From: Norana najaformis
Lineage: Eukaryota > Annelida > Clitellata > Crassiclitellata > Hormogastridae
Reading direction: 5' to 3'
Length of the DNA stretch: 64,000 nt
Assembly (NCBI GenBank): GCA_964023275.1
Contig: OZ029913.1
Span: 47,433,976-47,497,975 of the forward strand
Shown here piece after piece: positions 1 through 10,989 of this stretch. The notes below the pieces were generated by a model. That model was not told the DNA's origin, ran no database searches, and saw only the letters and a program-made list of their open reading frames with translations. Position 1 is the first letter of the stretch. The number at the start of each line of letters is the position of its first letter. Position numbers and translations under genes: made by a program.

Positions 1-712
1 ATCATATCACCCATCTTTCGCAGAATCCGCCATATGCTTGCCACATCCATAGTCCATGCAAAGGTTGATTACTGTAATTCACTTTTCCTGAATATAGACA
101 AAACCCAGATAAACCGCCTTCACGCAATATTGAATGCTCTTGTTCATGCTGTCATCAAGTCTCCCAAACATTATCACATGATTCCTGTTCTCATATTATT
201 TAACTGGCTTGAAATACCTGAACGAATAGAGTACAAAGTCTTATCCCTTACCAATAACACAATTCAATCCTCCCAACCCTACTATTTTCGTCGGTTATTT
301 ACAATCCAACCGTTCCGTTCAACCCGCTCCTCGTCTGTCCTAATACTTTTTCGCCCTCCCTTCCACCTGTCCAGCTGCTCCACCCATCTGGAATAAACTC
401 CCGTCAGAATTACGACAATCGACGATCCATCATATTAACTCATCAACACTTCACCTCTTGCAATTTCTGCGCAGGTCTTTCACTCAAAACTGAAAACATT
501 ACTTTTCCACAAATCTTATCCCGATTCTTCCTCTTCCTCTTCCTCTTATCTTTTTCCTTGCTTCGATTCCAAACACCATCCACTGTAGCTGTCTGACTGA
601 TCTTGACCTGGAACCGAACCCTTTTTGCCTATCGATTTTGTCTTGACTAAGTGCCTGTGAATATGCTGGTTCCTGCGACATAGCATTCGTTGGGCGCTGT
701 AGAAATCTCGAG
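1..712 (+). mobile_element. CR1/L2-like LINE, 3' end (5'-truncated by window edge)
   Basis: Codons 34-396 encode the region after the reverse transcriptase palm of a CR1/L2-type non-LTR retrotransposon: the DYCNSLF motif, a QINRL stretch, the PVLILFNWL block (the family's HWLPV-like block) and RSTRSSS. After a stop the frame continues to about 530 with an LWNKLPSELR-like block, then a 3' UTR. The end (about 673-712) contains GGGCGCTGTAGAAATCTCGA, which recurs at four other loci here. The palm itself lies outside the window. The copy is dead: the frame is broken and the usual YADD part is missing. Family-level call is firm, clade less so. Confidence 0.8.
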
Positions 713-1410
713 GAAATTATGATGCATGTATGTTCCACACAGGCATGTTCCCTTAAGTTCCACATAGGCATGTCCCGTTAGACATGTTCCGCCAATGAGT
801 TATGGTTTTTGACACAGCCAGAGAAAGACAATCAGATGACATGTTTCAATAATTATACGTCTGAGGAATGGGGATTAATTTTACTTATTGTGGTTGGCCA
901 CAGTGTCATATTTAGTAAACTATAAGCCCCAGTTTAAAAAAAAATCCTTCGTCAGTGCGAAGATTTAAATACAGACGTAATATGCGCATATTTTGACATA
1001 TTAGTTATGGCTATAAGCCTTAACTCTTTTGAGTTTCTGAATTCTTTACTTAAAATACTGTTAGGAAGCGAGGATTATAGCTATATCCTCCAAAATCACG
1101 AATTTGCTGAAAATACAATCTCATTGCAATCTTGGTTTAACCAATATGTCAGCATGTATTTGTAATTTTTTACAGCGCCACTTTTCCATACTTCAGCAAT
1201 ATAAAGTAAGTAAGTAAGTATATTCTTTATTAACCAATAGCTAATCGCACATCAGAACAAAAGAAAACTTAATATGCATACAACTTCCTAATAATAAAAC
1301 ATTTGTGCGTTAAATTGTCAGCAGGAGGAATAATACGATCATGGGTGTGGGGCCGTAGGGAATCACTGAGGGTTTTAACTGGTGGGAGTAGCTGACGTAA
1401 GACATTATTT
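713..1410. other. Intergenic, no gene recognised
   Basis: AT-rich sequence with scattered stops in all frames. It holds a short AAGT repeat near 1204-1220 and nothing else I can assign. Confidence 0.6.
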
Positions 1411-1533
1411 GGATTGTTCAAGATTGCTTTAAAGAGACGAACATCGGCTATATATGTTATTATTAGCTGCCAGATGCAGTTGCCGATTGAATTTTGGAAT
1501 TTTCAACTTGGCCAACATTTCTTTAAAAATACA

Positions 1534-1947
1534 TCATGTTCGCTTCCAGTAGAAATTCATGACCCATGGGTAGCGAACTTTGTGCAGTTTGGCTCTTGCG
1601 TGTATAAGAAGTTTATCAACCATGTCAATGAATTTTACAGTATGCTGTAAAATATCTGTCCAACTTTCCTGGATGACAGAGCGTTTGAACGCCTGCTGCC
1701 ACAGAGCGAGTAAGAACTTGCGCTGCAAGATTCGCACGAATACAGTCATATGTGGATCCATTAAGTTTTCTGTAAAATGCATAAAATTCTGAAACGTGGT
1801 TCCCATTTTGCTTCTTTTCTTCAGAATCCTGAAGTTGTACTCTTTGGAAATTGTTATGAATCTTTCAAACAAATGTTGGGATAATAAATCACATATAATT
1901 TTCGTCCACCAAAAAAGGTTTGGAAACAGAATCTCTCCAGATAGCAT
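1534..1947 (-). pseudogene. Unassigned 137-codon frame overlapping an inverted repeat
   Basis: An open frame of 137 codons with no domain I recognise; it is rich in Phe, Lys and Leu. Part of it (coding LALWQQAFKRSVIQESW) lies in one arm of the inverted repeat that recurs at 2282-2370, so it is more likely mobile-element sequence than a host gene. No promoter, intron or polyadenylation signal is apparent. It could equally be a chance ORF. Confidence 0.25.
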
Positions 1948-2370
1948 CCGTTAGTGGGCCCCTCAGAATGACATTTCGAAATTTACTTATTTATAACTGC
2001 TTTTGTAAAAAAAATCCAAGTTGGCCAGACAAGGCTGCTTAAATAATAATTGGTTTACCGTTCACAAAAAGTGAGAGGCTATTTTGCGTATAATTGAAAT
2101 TCCATATCACAGAACGTGATCAGCTATATATTGTGCACACAATAATCTTCTGAACCCTCAGTGCAGTCCAGTTCTTTTTTATATACATATGTACATTTTG
2201 CATCTGAAGTCGGATAGGAATTTCGTGTAGTTTTATTGTATTTCTGATACGACTGACTATAATACTAAGTAACACAATTAGTAAGTTCTTAGTCGCTCTG
2301 TGGCAGCAGGGTTTCAAACGCTCTGTCATCCAGGAAAGTTGGACAGATATTTTATATCATACTGTAAATC
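1631..2370. repeat. Inverted repeat, about 89-bp arms
   Basis: Bases 1631-1719 recur in reverse complement at 2282-2370 with a few mismatches; the best core is about 60 bp (1650-1710). A second, direct repeat AGAATGACATTTCGAAATT occurs near 1965 and 2441. The arrangement suggests a small unclassified transposon or a rearranged pair of copies. Confidence 0.65.
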
Positions 2371-2658
2371 TTTCTTGATCATGCCTCGAAAGTATAGAAA
2401 ATACCTTCTACTCCCTTAAAACTTTGCGTTTGTTACCAGGAGAATGACATTTCGAAATTCACCTATTTCCAAGTCAGAAATGAGCGAATTTGCGTGTAAA
2501 AAAGTAAAAAATAACATATAACTCAATATTAACATGTATTTATGCTACAGTTACGCAAAAATTACCACAAAAGATTTAGAAGTTTGTCGAGAGATTATAC
2601 TGTAAATCACTTTCACGAATCAGCCTCAAATTGTAGTCTCCTATCATGTCCTCGTTAT

Positions 2659-3019
2659 TGTAGCGGACTCGCAGACCTCCTACCGCACGATGTCAGAACG
2701 TGCGGACTCGTTGCGTCTGACCTCTCCCCGTGGTCACTATAAAAGGAAAGCGCTACGTAAGACGATGACGACGTGTGGGCGCGAGTGTTTTAGCGTAAGG
2801 ATTGTTTGGGTTAGATGCTATATGTATTGTTATCATTTAAGCTGTTTGTACGAAATAAAAGGTCGATAGCTGATCGATCGACTTGGTGTTCAGTCTCTTG
2901 AGAACCTCAGAAGCCTTACCTCGCGGGCTTGCAGGAGATAGGCGCTGGTAGGGAGCCTTCGGGTAGAGTTGCAGTAGACCAACGCCTCGACAGGGGTTCG
3001 GCACCCCCGGTTTGTCACA
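2659..3019 (+). mobile_element. Solo LTR (361 bp) with 4-bp target duplications
   Basis: The segment starts TG and ends CA and is flanked by TTAT on both sides (2655-2658 and 3020-3023), as expected for a retroviral-type integration. Inside are a TATA box (TATAAAA, 2738-2744) and, about 110 bp later, an AATAAA signal (2854-2859). This gives the U3-R-U5 order on the plus strand. No coding region of an LTR element follows directly, so a solo LTR made by LTR-LTR recombination is the simplest reading. Alternatively it is a 5' LTR whose body is lost: TGGTAACGACG about 14 bp downstream is a weak primer-binding-site candidate. Confidence 0.7.
2738..2744 (+). promoter_or_regulatory. TATA box of the solo LTR
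   Basis: TATAAAA sits 79 bp inside the LTR and 110 bp before its AATAAA, the normal spacing of an LTR promoter and polyadenylation site. Confidence 0.6.
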
Positions 3020-3064
3020 TTATACTATCCTTGGTAACGACGTTCAAAGTCCAGAGTTTTTCTA

Positions 3065-4660
3065 GTGGAAGCGCTCGCCTTGCTGCTCCGAGTACGCTCT
3101 CATGTTCGCCTTGGAGTTATCAAGATCAACATAAAGGATATGAACTTTGAGGGGACATCCTGCAGTCCATTTTGCCGTAGTTCTTCACCAGAGTCTCAAC
3201 CAGCTCCACATAGTTTTCGGCCTTGTGATTGCCCAGGAAGCCCCTAATCACTGCGACAAAGCTGTTTCAAGTCGCTTTCTCCTTCCTAGTGAGCTTCTTG
3301 GGGGATTCTTTGCACTCCAGGATCTTCTTTATCTGTGGTCCGACGAAGACACCGGCTTGACCTTTGCCTCAGAGAGCTTAGGGAAGAAGTCTTGAAGGTA
3401 TTTGAAGTCTGCCGAATCCTTACCTAGACCTATGACAAATTGTTTTATAAGGCCAAATTTTATGTGCAGTGGTGTCATCAGCACCTTCTGGGGCCCACCA
3501 GTGGCTCCCGCTTGAGGTTGTTCCTCCCCAGAGAACTCGGTCCGCTGTGGCCAGTGCCGCCTGTGGTTGTGCATCTTGTTGTCCATGCTGTCCCAAGACA
3601 AAGACAGCATAGAAACTTGGTCAAACCGCCTTGGAGACCCGCCAGGAATTTTGAAGTCTCCGATGACCTCCAGCCGTATTAATCATACTTCAAAGCGTAT
3701 AGTCTTGAGGCTGTTGTAATCCTCTTTGAGGTGCACCGAGTGAGCCATGGCAAAGACGGGTACTTGTTCCTGTTATGGACCAGCACGGTTTTGATTAACT
3801 GTCAATGAAGACACGCCACTCGTTCGGGTTACAGTCGATTCCAATTGCCTCAAACAGACCGGTCACATTGTGGCAGAAGCAGAGCCCATCTTGACTGGTG
3901 AAGAAGCTGGAATAAGCTTAGTGACTCTTCATCTGGTCTGCGAGTTGCACACTTTCATACAACAAATTCCCACTGCTTGAGCCTAGACGTCAAAAGCTCG
4001 GCAATGGACTTGATGAGACGAAGATATCTGATCAAGTCGTTGAGGTCTTTTTGGTTGGAACAGTATGGGTTTCTCTCATCAGCTCGGATGTAATCTGGGT
4101 GTTCAACTTCTCCCTCGCTGTCTGACTTACTGATCTCTTCTGAAGACGGATGCTTTATCCGGAGGAATGGGTACGAGAAGTTCAGGGCAGTTAGCACCGA
4201 GACGATGCACGAATGAAGGTCCGGACATGTGATAGCAGGTGTATCCTTGCCAGTCCGACGTTTGGGTTCTTGTCAAATTTTTGAGATATTAAACTTCACG
4301 ACTCTCCTTTCCCCACTCTACCATCTTGCAAAAGAACAAGCTGAATTGTGATCATAACAAAATAAATGTTTTTTCACGCTTTACACTAATGTGTAAGACA
4401 TTCTCACAACATATTTCATATCCATATATTGTGAAATTACAGCATTTCAAACTTTTAAAACTTTTATAACATAAAATGTCGCCATCTGAGCGAGTATCAC
4501 TTGTCCATCTTACCCTCCAGGGTTTTTTCTGCAGTGCTCGCAGGTGAAGTGAAGTGCCCAAGGTTTGTCTTGATCCCCGATAGACATGCCGAAACATTCC
4601 TTGAAAGTTTCACACATCTTAGCAGATGCTTCCACGTAGCACTTGAACACCATGATCTCT
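3065..4660 (-). pseudogene. Pseudogene of a dispersed conserved metazoan gene family
   Basis: Reading from 4660 down, the N-terminal part (4475-4655) codes CETFKECFGMSIGDQDKPW followed by a Cys-x2-Cys segment, a Cys-rich module I associate with a multicopy, probably transposon-linked family of unknown function in many animal genomes. From 4270 down come NQKDLNDLIRYLRL, SRLKQW, a KYPS-type block, then PLHIKFGLIKQFV, FPKLSEAKVK, VGPQIKKIL and a NHKAENYVELVETL block ending near 3065. Order matches the family as I know it. Several frameshifts and stops, plus about 200 unassigned bases (4275-4475), show it is dead. I know no biochemical function. It abuts the RTE-like LINE at about 4665. Confidence 0.65.
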
Positions 4661-4664
4661 GTTT

Positions 4665-4921
4665 TGTCCGAGTTAATCAGTAGACCTTGATTGCTCTGTT
4701 CTCGGTCAAGACGATCCACTAACTCATGTAACTCTACTTCCGAGGTTGCCAACAGAACAGTGAGACCAGCATATTGGGTTTGTAATTCTTTCTCCTACTT
4801 GAATTCCGCCAAGGATAATCGTCCAGAGTTTCCTCATTCCCATCTTTGCCAAGATGTTCAATTGATGTCGCGAGATCCCTTTCTTGACACGGAATCTTCG
4901 TGATAACTCTCTGGCCACTCG
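4665..4921 (-). mobile_element. RTE-like LINE, RT palm piece (3' part of a split copy)
   Basis: The minus strand codes VARELSRRFRVKKG, the element's conserved RT block before motif B, then a degenerate LAKMGMRKL segment and QYAGLTVLLATSEVEL, where the catalytic YADD has become YAGL. ELHELVDRLDRE...LLINSDKTE follows. It continues without overlap from the piece at 5686-6290, so the two are one copy separated by the CR1-like insertion. Frameshifts and the lost Asp pair make it inactive. Confidence 0.75.
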
Positions 4922-5685
4922 ATGTCTTGCTTAGTTGTTCTCACTCTAGCTTGCTGTTTACAGGAACTACCACTATCAGGAACATTTCAGAATCTCGGAG
5001 TGATACTCGACTCTAAACTATCATTCGACCAGCATGTCACCGCTGTCTGCAAGGCTTTGTATTTCCATATTAAAGCCATGCGTCATATTCGATCGTGCTT
5101 GCCACTGGAACTTATGAAAACAGTCGCTTGTAGTGTAGTGAGGGCAAAACTCGACTTCTGTAATTCCCTATTGTACGGCACTACAAAGTCCAACATTGCC
5201 AAACTGCAACGAGTCCAGAACTCGCTAGCCCGACTAGTGACAGGAACCCGCAGGTTTGATCATGTCACTCCCATACTCGCAAAGTTACACTGGCTGCCTA
5301 TCAGTTCCATGATCACTTACACGTAAGACTCTCTCAACCAATCAGCCTGCTTATCTATCATCGTCCTCACAGCGCTATCAGCCATCCAGATCCCTGCGTT
5401 CGGCTATACAAAGCCGTTTGTTTCTTCCTGACATCCGTGACTGCCGGTCTGAATTCTCCAGACGCAGATTCAGCAATTCTGCACCAGTCATCTGGAACAG
5501 TCTCCCTGTTCACAACAACATCTCATTAGACATTTTCGTAAAGCGGCTTAAGACCTATTTGTACCGTCTTGCTTTTGTTGTCTGACCGAAGTGACTCATC
5601 CACACCTACGATTCCTCGCTCAGCCGATGGACACATGGCGTGTTAACAAATGTCTTACTTACTTACTACTACTTACTTACAGTAG
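4922..5685 (+). mobile_element. CR1-like LINE, 3' part, inserted in the RTE-like LINE
   Basis: The 134-codon frame codes LGVILDSKLSFDQHVTAVCK, YFHIKAMRHIRSCLP, AKLDFCNSLLYGT, LQRVQNSLARLVTG and LAKLHWLP, the hallmark C-terminal blocks of CR1-type RT. After a stop, RSLRSA, APVIWNSLP and FVKRLKTYLYRLAF follow in frame. The 3' end is an ACTT-rich tail (about 5652-5682). Endonuclease and palm are missing, so it is a 5'-truncated insertion. It splits a minus-strand RTE-like LINE precisely and is therefore younger than that element. Confidence 0.85.
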
Positions 5686-6290
5686 ATTCCAGCGAGCAGG
5701 TTGACGATATGAACATGTCTGTCGTGGCCAGCCATAGGTTCTCATGGGAGACACAATCAGAAGTCTTCTTAAAATCAACCAGGGTCATTTCGAGAGGTTG
5801 CGGTGCTCTCTAGTTTTCTGCTTAATTATTCTAAGATTTGTGAGTTGATATCGTGTTCCCCTTCCTCTGTTAAATCGTGCTTGTTCATCTGCCACGTCTA
5901 ATTCAATTTTCGTCTTATTCCTTTCCAATATAACCTTTAAGATGATTTTATCACTATCACCTTTCTTTTGCACACACTCATTTCGTGATCCAACAAAATA
6001 CAACAGTCGATCTTTGGCTCACTACCCACTCCCAACCACCTGTTCCAACTGCAGTTGCAAACTCGTCCGATGTACGTTTTCCGACTTCCGCGTTAAAGTC
6101 CTTCATTATCAACAGTACGTATCGGTTTGGAACTTGCTTAACCGCTGAATTCAGCTCTTCTTGGTTTATGTCTACCTCAATGTGAAATGTTAGTCCTGCC
6201 CAACGAACTTCATATAATCTGAAGTTCGTTGGGCACTGTTTAACCCCCTCACCACATTGAGTGTGGGTCTTAATAAAATACTTCATAGGA
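5686..6290 (-). mobile_element. RTE-like LINE, endonuclease end and RT N-part (5' part of a split copy)
   Basis: From 6290 down the frame codes the end of an apurinic-type endonuclease (LLIMKDFNAEVGKRT, with the GDFNA motif mutated to KDFNA), then ILKVILERNKTKIELDVADEQARFNRGRGTRYQL, the RT fingers region of RTE-type LINEs (usually EEQAGFRxGRGTxDQ). Then comes a frameshifted VDFKK motif A. It stops at the CR1-like insertion and resumes at 4921. The junction reconstructs one element, about 880 bp of which remains. Confidence 0.75.
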
Positions 6291-7427
6291 AAACACTATA
6301 CACGCTACCTCCTTCTGGCTCGTACGTTCGTTTAATTTTTCCAACAAAATAGTCAATCTCAGGCCGAAAATCCCTCTTATTTCACTGTCAGGTGTCTTTT
6401 CATATGTTTATGTAGGTCTAGATCGCCCAATCCAATCCTACTGTTTCACGTAACGTAGGGATATCCTACAGATATCACAGATGTGATACACATTCCTTTT
6501 CCGCTGGATTCTTTGGCTTATGCCCCTGTCTTCAGTCGTCTGGACTACTGCACTTCCATCGTTCTGATTAAAAAACTAACTTGATGAAGCTTAAGCCAAA
6601 AATACTTGTGCCAGAACTATTACTCAAACTCCAAAATATGAACAGTATAATTGATCATGTAACCATTCCATATGTTGCTTTATTTGTTAAAATACATTAT
6701 CTAATGAAACGATGGCGCTGAGCAACTAGTGACTGAAGAACTTGCTCAATGTCCATACATACTCATGAGGCTTGAACCCGTACTCTCTGACCTACAGGTC
6801 GAAATCGGCTACCGTGCCCCACAAAAGAAAAAGAAAATTTTGTAAAACCCGGCTAATCGAATTCAGGACTTTATTTGAGCCAAACTGACTCCCGAATTTT
6901 GTCTCACTATTCAATCAGGTCTTCTGACTGTCTGAACATCTGAACATCTCTCGGCAGTCGCGAATTTTCGCTGGTCTAGACTCTGGGCTCTCTTTCGGTA
7001 AATGTTCGCTGTTAGAAATCAACTGAAAAGCTCTTCCTGGAGTCACTTCCTCCTCAAGCTGTTTTCGTATCTTCTCGGATTTCCTTCTTGGCGTTTTTCG
7101 CGATACAAATTAGCCTGCACAACGATTATGTTTAATATCTATCTACTAGTGGCTTGCTGAGTGTTTATCGCAAATTAGACTAGGAACTGTCATGTTTTTA
7201 GACTGTTGCCCCGAGACGTTATGCATAGAAAGACGTCTGGCGATCGATCTAATACACTAGTTAGTGGTCAGTCTAAAACATTTTTTGGTGGCTAGCGGTG
7301 TTACTGGCGTCTCTCGGGGACTTTCTCACCGTCTAGTTTGGTTTACGAAGATTGTTCAATTGATGCTGTTATCTCTGACAACGGGTCTATGTACAACCCA
7401 TTTACAGTCACGATGTTCTTAGACATC
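6291..7427. other. Intergenic, possible decayed LTR-element leader
   Basis: No gene is recognisable. Near 7281 TGGTGGCTAGCGGTG follows a CA-ending stretch, which resembles a primer-binding site next to an LTR end, but I find no matching second LTR, so I make no call. Confidence 0.4.
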
Positions 7428-7640
7428 TGATGATGATGAGTTTTCTGCCCGAAGGCAGGTCCATTGGTTTTATGCCACCCGGGGATGAGATGAGTGAGGT
7501 GGTTTCCCGTTGCCTTCCTCACAGACAATTGTGGGTAAGCAACTTGTCTAAGGTCGCTACGCAGTGGCTTAAGGCAGATTCGAACCCGCGACCCTCCGGT
7601 TACGAGGCACCGACCATACCACTATACCACCGCGTCCCAT
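7428..7640 (-). mobile_element. tRNA-derived SINE, full copy
   Basis: The minus strand begins with a tRNA-like head: a box A-like GTGGTATAGTGGTATGG (7616-7632) and a box B GGGTTCGAATC (7577-7587), the internal promoter of RNA polymerase III. A roughly 140-bp body and a (TCA)n tail (7428-7440) follow. A second copy sits near 54.44-54.59 kb in the plus direction, with the same head, a GACAAGTTGCTCA-like body and a CAT-rich tail. The body is not one I can name. Confidence 0.75.
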
Positions 7641-7689
7641 CTACTCTAGTTTAATTCTCCTGCTGCTAACTTATTTCTACCGCAACCCC

Positions 7690-8060
7690 TTTCGTCTGTT
7701 TGTCGGTCGTTGCAGCCTGTTTCAGCCAAGAGAAGACTCCTCTTCGCACGTCGCTGAGAGTGAACCCCGACTCGCGTGTCCGTTTCTTTTCTAACCTTTC
7801 TTCCTGCTCCTGGCGGCAGACTTCAGTCGCATTCCTTCTCCTCTTCGCAACATTACAGCCCTGTGTTCTGCTGGCGGCAGACTTCAGTTGCATACAATCT
7901 TCCTTCTTCCTGCTTCGCTGCATCCTTATAGCTTGCATTCCTGTTATCTGCTGGCGCAGATTTTAATCGCCCTTCCATGTACCCTCTTCCATCGCTGCAT
8001 CGTCATGGCTCGCATTCCAGTGCTCTACTGTCTGTCTCGCAGAGCGCACTCCTTACAGTC
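7690..8060 (+). repeat. Degenerate tandem repeat, unit about 75 bp
   Basis: CTGGCGGCAGACTTCAGT-type blocks recur near 7812, 7869 and 7950, each followed by a TCTTCC/CTTCGC-rich part and a CATTCC block. About four diverged units are visible. Open frames across it differ in each unit, so it looks non-coding; C and T dominate one strand. Confidence 0.6.
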
Positions 8061-10740
8061 CCCTCGCTTGCACGCGTTGCACTTTGGAGCCGTGCTTTGC
8101 CACGTCTTCGTATCTGTTTGCCTTTGCCTCCTTTCCTCTGCCTGTTCTCTCTGTTGTTCATTCGTCTTTGCATCAGTCATGCTTGATTGTTTCTGCCATT
8201 TATCTATAACTAATTTGATTATAAATACTACAGTTAATTAATTGTTTTCATAATTAATTGATCAGTATGTGTTGACTAAAGTTAGCAACGTATCTGCAGA
8301 ACCCTGGTCCATATACGGTGGAATTTGGATTTGTGCGTGGCTAATTGAGTGCGCTTTAATCTGTAATCAGTGTAACTACAGCTAGCCAAAGTTTTTCCGG
8401 GGAACTTCAACTTCGGTTAATAAGTAGAACAACAATAGAAAAGTTTTAGTAATAATTGTTAGTAATAATTACTATAACCAACAAAACGTGTCTTAAATTC
8501 TCGAGTTCTGGTAGAGTTAGTATAAACTCGAAACTTGCCGCTGACGACTCAGTTGTTATTAAAGATTGTCTAATTTTAGGAAACAAAAAAAGAAAAAAGC
8601 AAGACTGTCATAGTCAGTTTTCTGTTTTCTAAGAGACTAAAATTTAAGACAAGATACACAATAACGAATATTTGAATTTTCGTGCATGATAAGTAGAATA
8701 TAAAGAGCAAGAAACTGGTGTGCAATACACTACAGGACCCCAAGCCAGAATTAAAGCTAATCATTTATGACTGCTTGATCAATTAAAAAGTATGCCGGGA
8801 AAGTGGGCATCTTACCCCACACCCGATGCCCTGGAACTGGGCATGTTGCCCCAATGACAAAAACATGGCTATACTACAAATATAAATGTTTTTTTGTTTG
8901 AGCTTTTGGTAAAGGCTGACGAATAACGTCAATGGCTGCTGGCGATGACTGCATATCAGGGACAATAACTTGAGTTTGCGGTTGAGTACCATCCACTGAC
9001 TGACTGCGTGTGGCTGTCGCTGTATGAAACTGATTCCACAATATCGACTTGAAACCGATATTGAGTAGCGTCTTCTGACTGTGCCTGTATCTGAATGTCC
9101 GAAACTGATTTCAAGACACTGACTGAAGCTGAGGTCGACTACCATCTGTTGACTGGCGACTGGTGACTATCAGCATTTGAATCGAGTTTAGTCATTGGGA
9201 AGACAACTTAATCAACTGAAGACTGAACGCCGACTGCACAGGCTGAAAAACCAACACACAATATTGCGAGAAAGCTGTAGATCTGAGCTGATATCTTTTT
9301 GTTCTCTTTGCTTTGATGTTGAACTATGAGACCATGAAGAACTGGTCTCAGTCCACTCGTGTCTTTATATTTATTTACGTCATAAGACCGTAGAGCTAAG
9401 CATTTAACGTGGGCCTATTTCTCAAGAGATAACCTAGTCAGTCTTCAGCTAATTTTCACGAGTACAATTCTCTTTATATACTATTATTTTCCATGTCCTC
9501 ATACTGAAAAGCGATTTAGTTCAATTACAGATTAAGAGCATGGGAAAGCTCAATGGCTACAGTAAGAGGTCAATTATAAAATTTCCACCCAGAAAAGGAT
9601 ATACAACTACAAGAAAACCAAAGGCTTATCTATTGGCTTCTAAGGAGCATAATTTCAGCTGGGCTCTGGTTCGTCTGTAATTAGCGAGGGTGCGGTCATC
9701 TGGGCTGAACACTATCTCCAGTGCTTCAGCCAACTTTTTCCAAACAGTATTTTCCTCAATTATATTTTTTTTTCTTGTAGCACCTGACCATTTCTAACAG
9801 GGAAACACAGTAACAACTAACTAATTACAGCCTACAACATGACTGTGATTAGGCCTACTAAGCTCACAGGCGTACGTCCATTCTCGAAAAAATGCACTAT
9901 ATTATTGCTGGGGCAACATGCCCAGGGTGAACAGGATGCCGCTGGGCGTTGTGCCCCTTTACTGCTGGTGATAATACTACAACACGAATCTCATTTATCG
10001 CCCACAGGCAAACCGAAAATTAACTCTGGCAAATAGTCCCTAGACCTTACACACCAGATTTACGAGTTTATAAAAATACCATTCTACAAACCTGCAGAAA
10101 CTTCAGAACTGTTCAATGGTCGATACCGAATTACATTCAAAAACCAAATTTTAAGCATAGAAAAGTTATGCTGCCACTTTATAACGCAAAACATTGTATG
10201 AATATGCATAAGGCCATCGCAGGAGATGTTGTACTCGCTTAAAACTGAATTAGAACACAAAACCATGAGAATAACAGGGATGGGCGTCTGACCCCGCTTG
10301 GGCGTTTTACCCCTCTCCCTCTACACTTTTGAATCTCCAGCAATGTCTCCTTTCGGTTTCTTTCATGGCCGTGGTCGAGCGCATGCAAACAACTCAGCAA
10401 CACTGCTAAGCAGACGGCATAAAACGCCGTGGTCGATTGTTTTTCCACTCTCAGCTCTTCTAATAAACGCACTGATTCTGATTTTGCAATGGCCATTCAA
10501 GAACAACAACGAAAAGGTACAGTTCTATCAAATACATTATGTCATATATTCTATTGTGTCTGATTTTTTATTACTTTTCCCGTTGATGCTTGCTATTATA
10601 CTATCAAGCAGGAAGAACCATCAGGAATAATTCAGATATCAGACGTTAGCACAAAATTCTTATAACTGTCATTATAAAAAACATTCGATTCTGTGCATTC
10701 AAAAGCGAGCTCGGGTCGCTGACCGATATCCAAGTAGAAA
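8061..10740. other. Intergenic, no gene recognised
   Basis: Frames of 120 codons (8783-9145, minus) and 110 codons (10298-10630, plus) occur but show no family features. The stretch carries three pairs of a 15-bp motif, listed separately. Confidence 0.5.
8804..10313. repeat. Six copies of a 15-mer, TGGGCRTNTKRCCCC, in three pairs
   Basis: Copies lie at 8804-8818, 8838-8852, 9910-9924 (reverse), 9943-9957, 10281-10295 and 10299-10313. Start-to-start spacing within the pairs is 34, 33 and 18 bp. GGGC and GCCC/ACCC ends give each copy weak dyad symmetry. The surroundings are not otherwise repeated, so these are not simply pieces of one long repeat. A protein-binding site is possible. Confidence 0.6.
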
Positions 10741-10851
10741 TTGTCACACGTACTACTGCTGCTGCTACTACTGCTGCTGCTACTACTACTACTACTGCTA
10801 CTACTACCACTGCTACTACTGCTGCTATTACTACTACTACTACTACTACTG

Positions 10852-10904
<53 letters not shown>

Positions 10905-10935
10905 GCTACTACTACTACTACTAATAATAATAATA
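10741..10935. repeat. (CTA)n/(CTG)n microsatellite
   Basis: About 60 trinucleotide units, mostly CTA with interspersed CTG, ending in TAA units. Long Leu or Val runs in either direction are artefacts of the repeat. Confidence 0.95.
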
Positions 10936-10989
10936 ACCAGTGCACTTAGATGCCTGCTCTCAGCCTAGCGGTTTTTGCCACCGAACTCT

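Noticed and set aside
7280-7300. Primer-binding site of an LTR element
   Set aside because: TGGTGGC follows a CA end, but no matching LTR pair, promoter or gag frame was found.
10646-10968. Poly-Leu or poly-Val 'proteins'
   Set aside because: They are translations of the CTA/CTG microsatellite.
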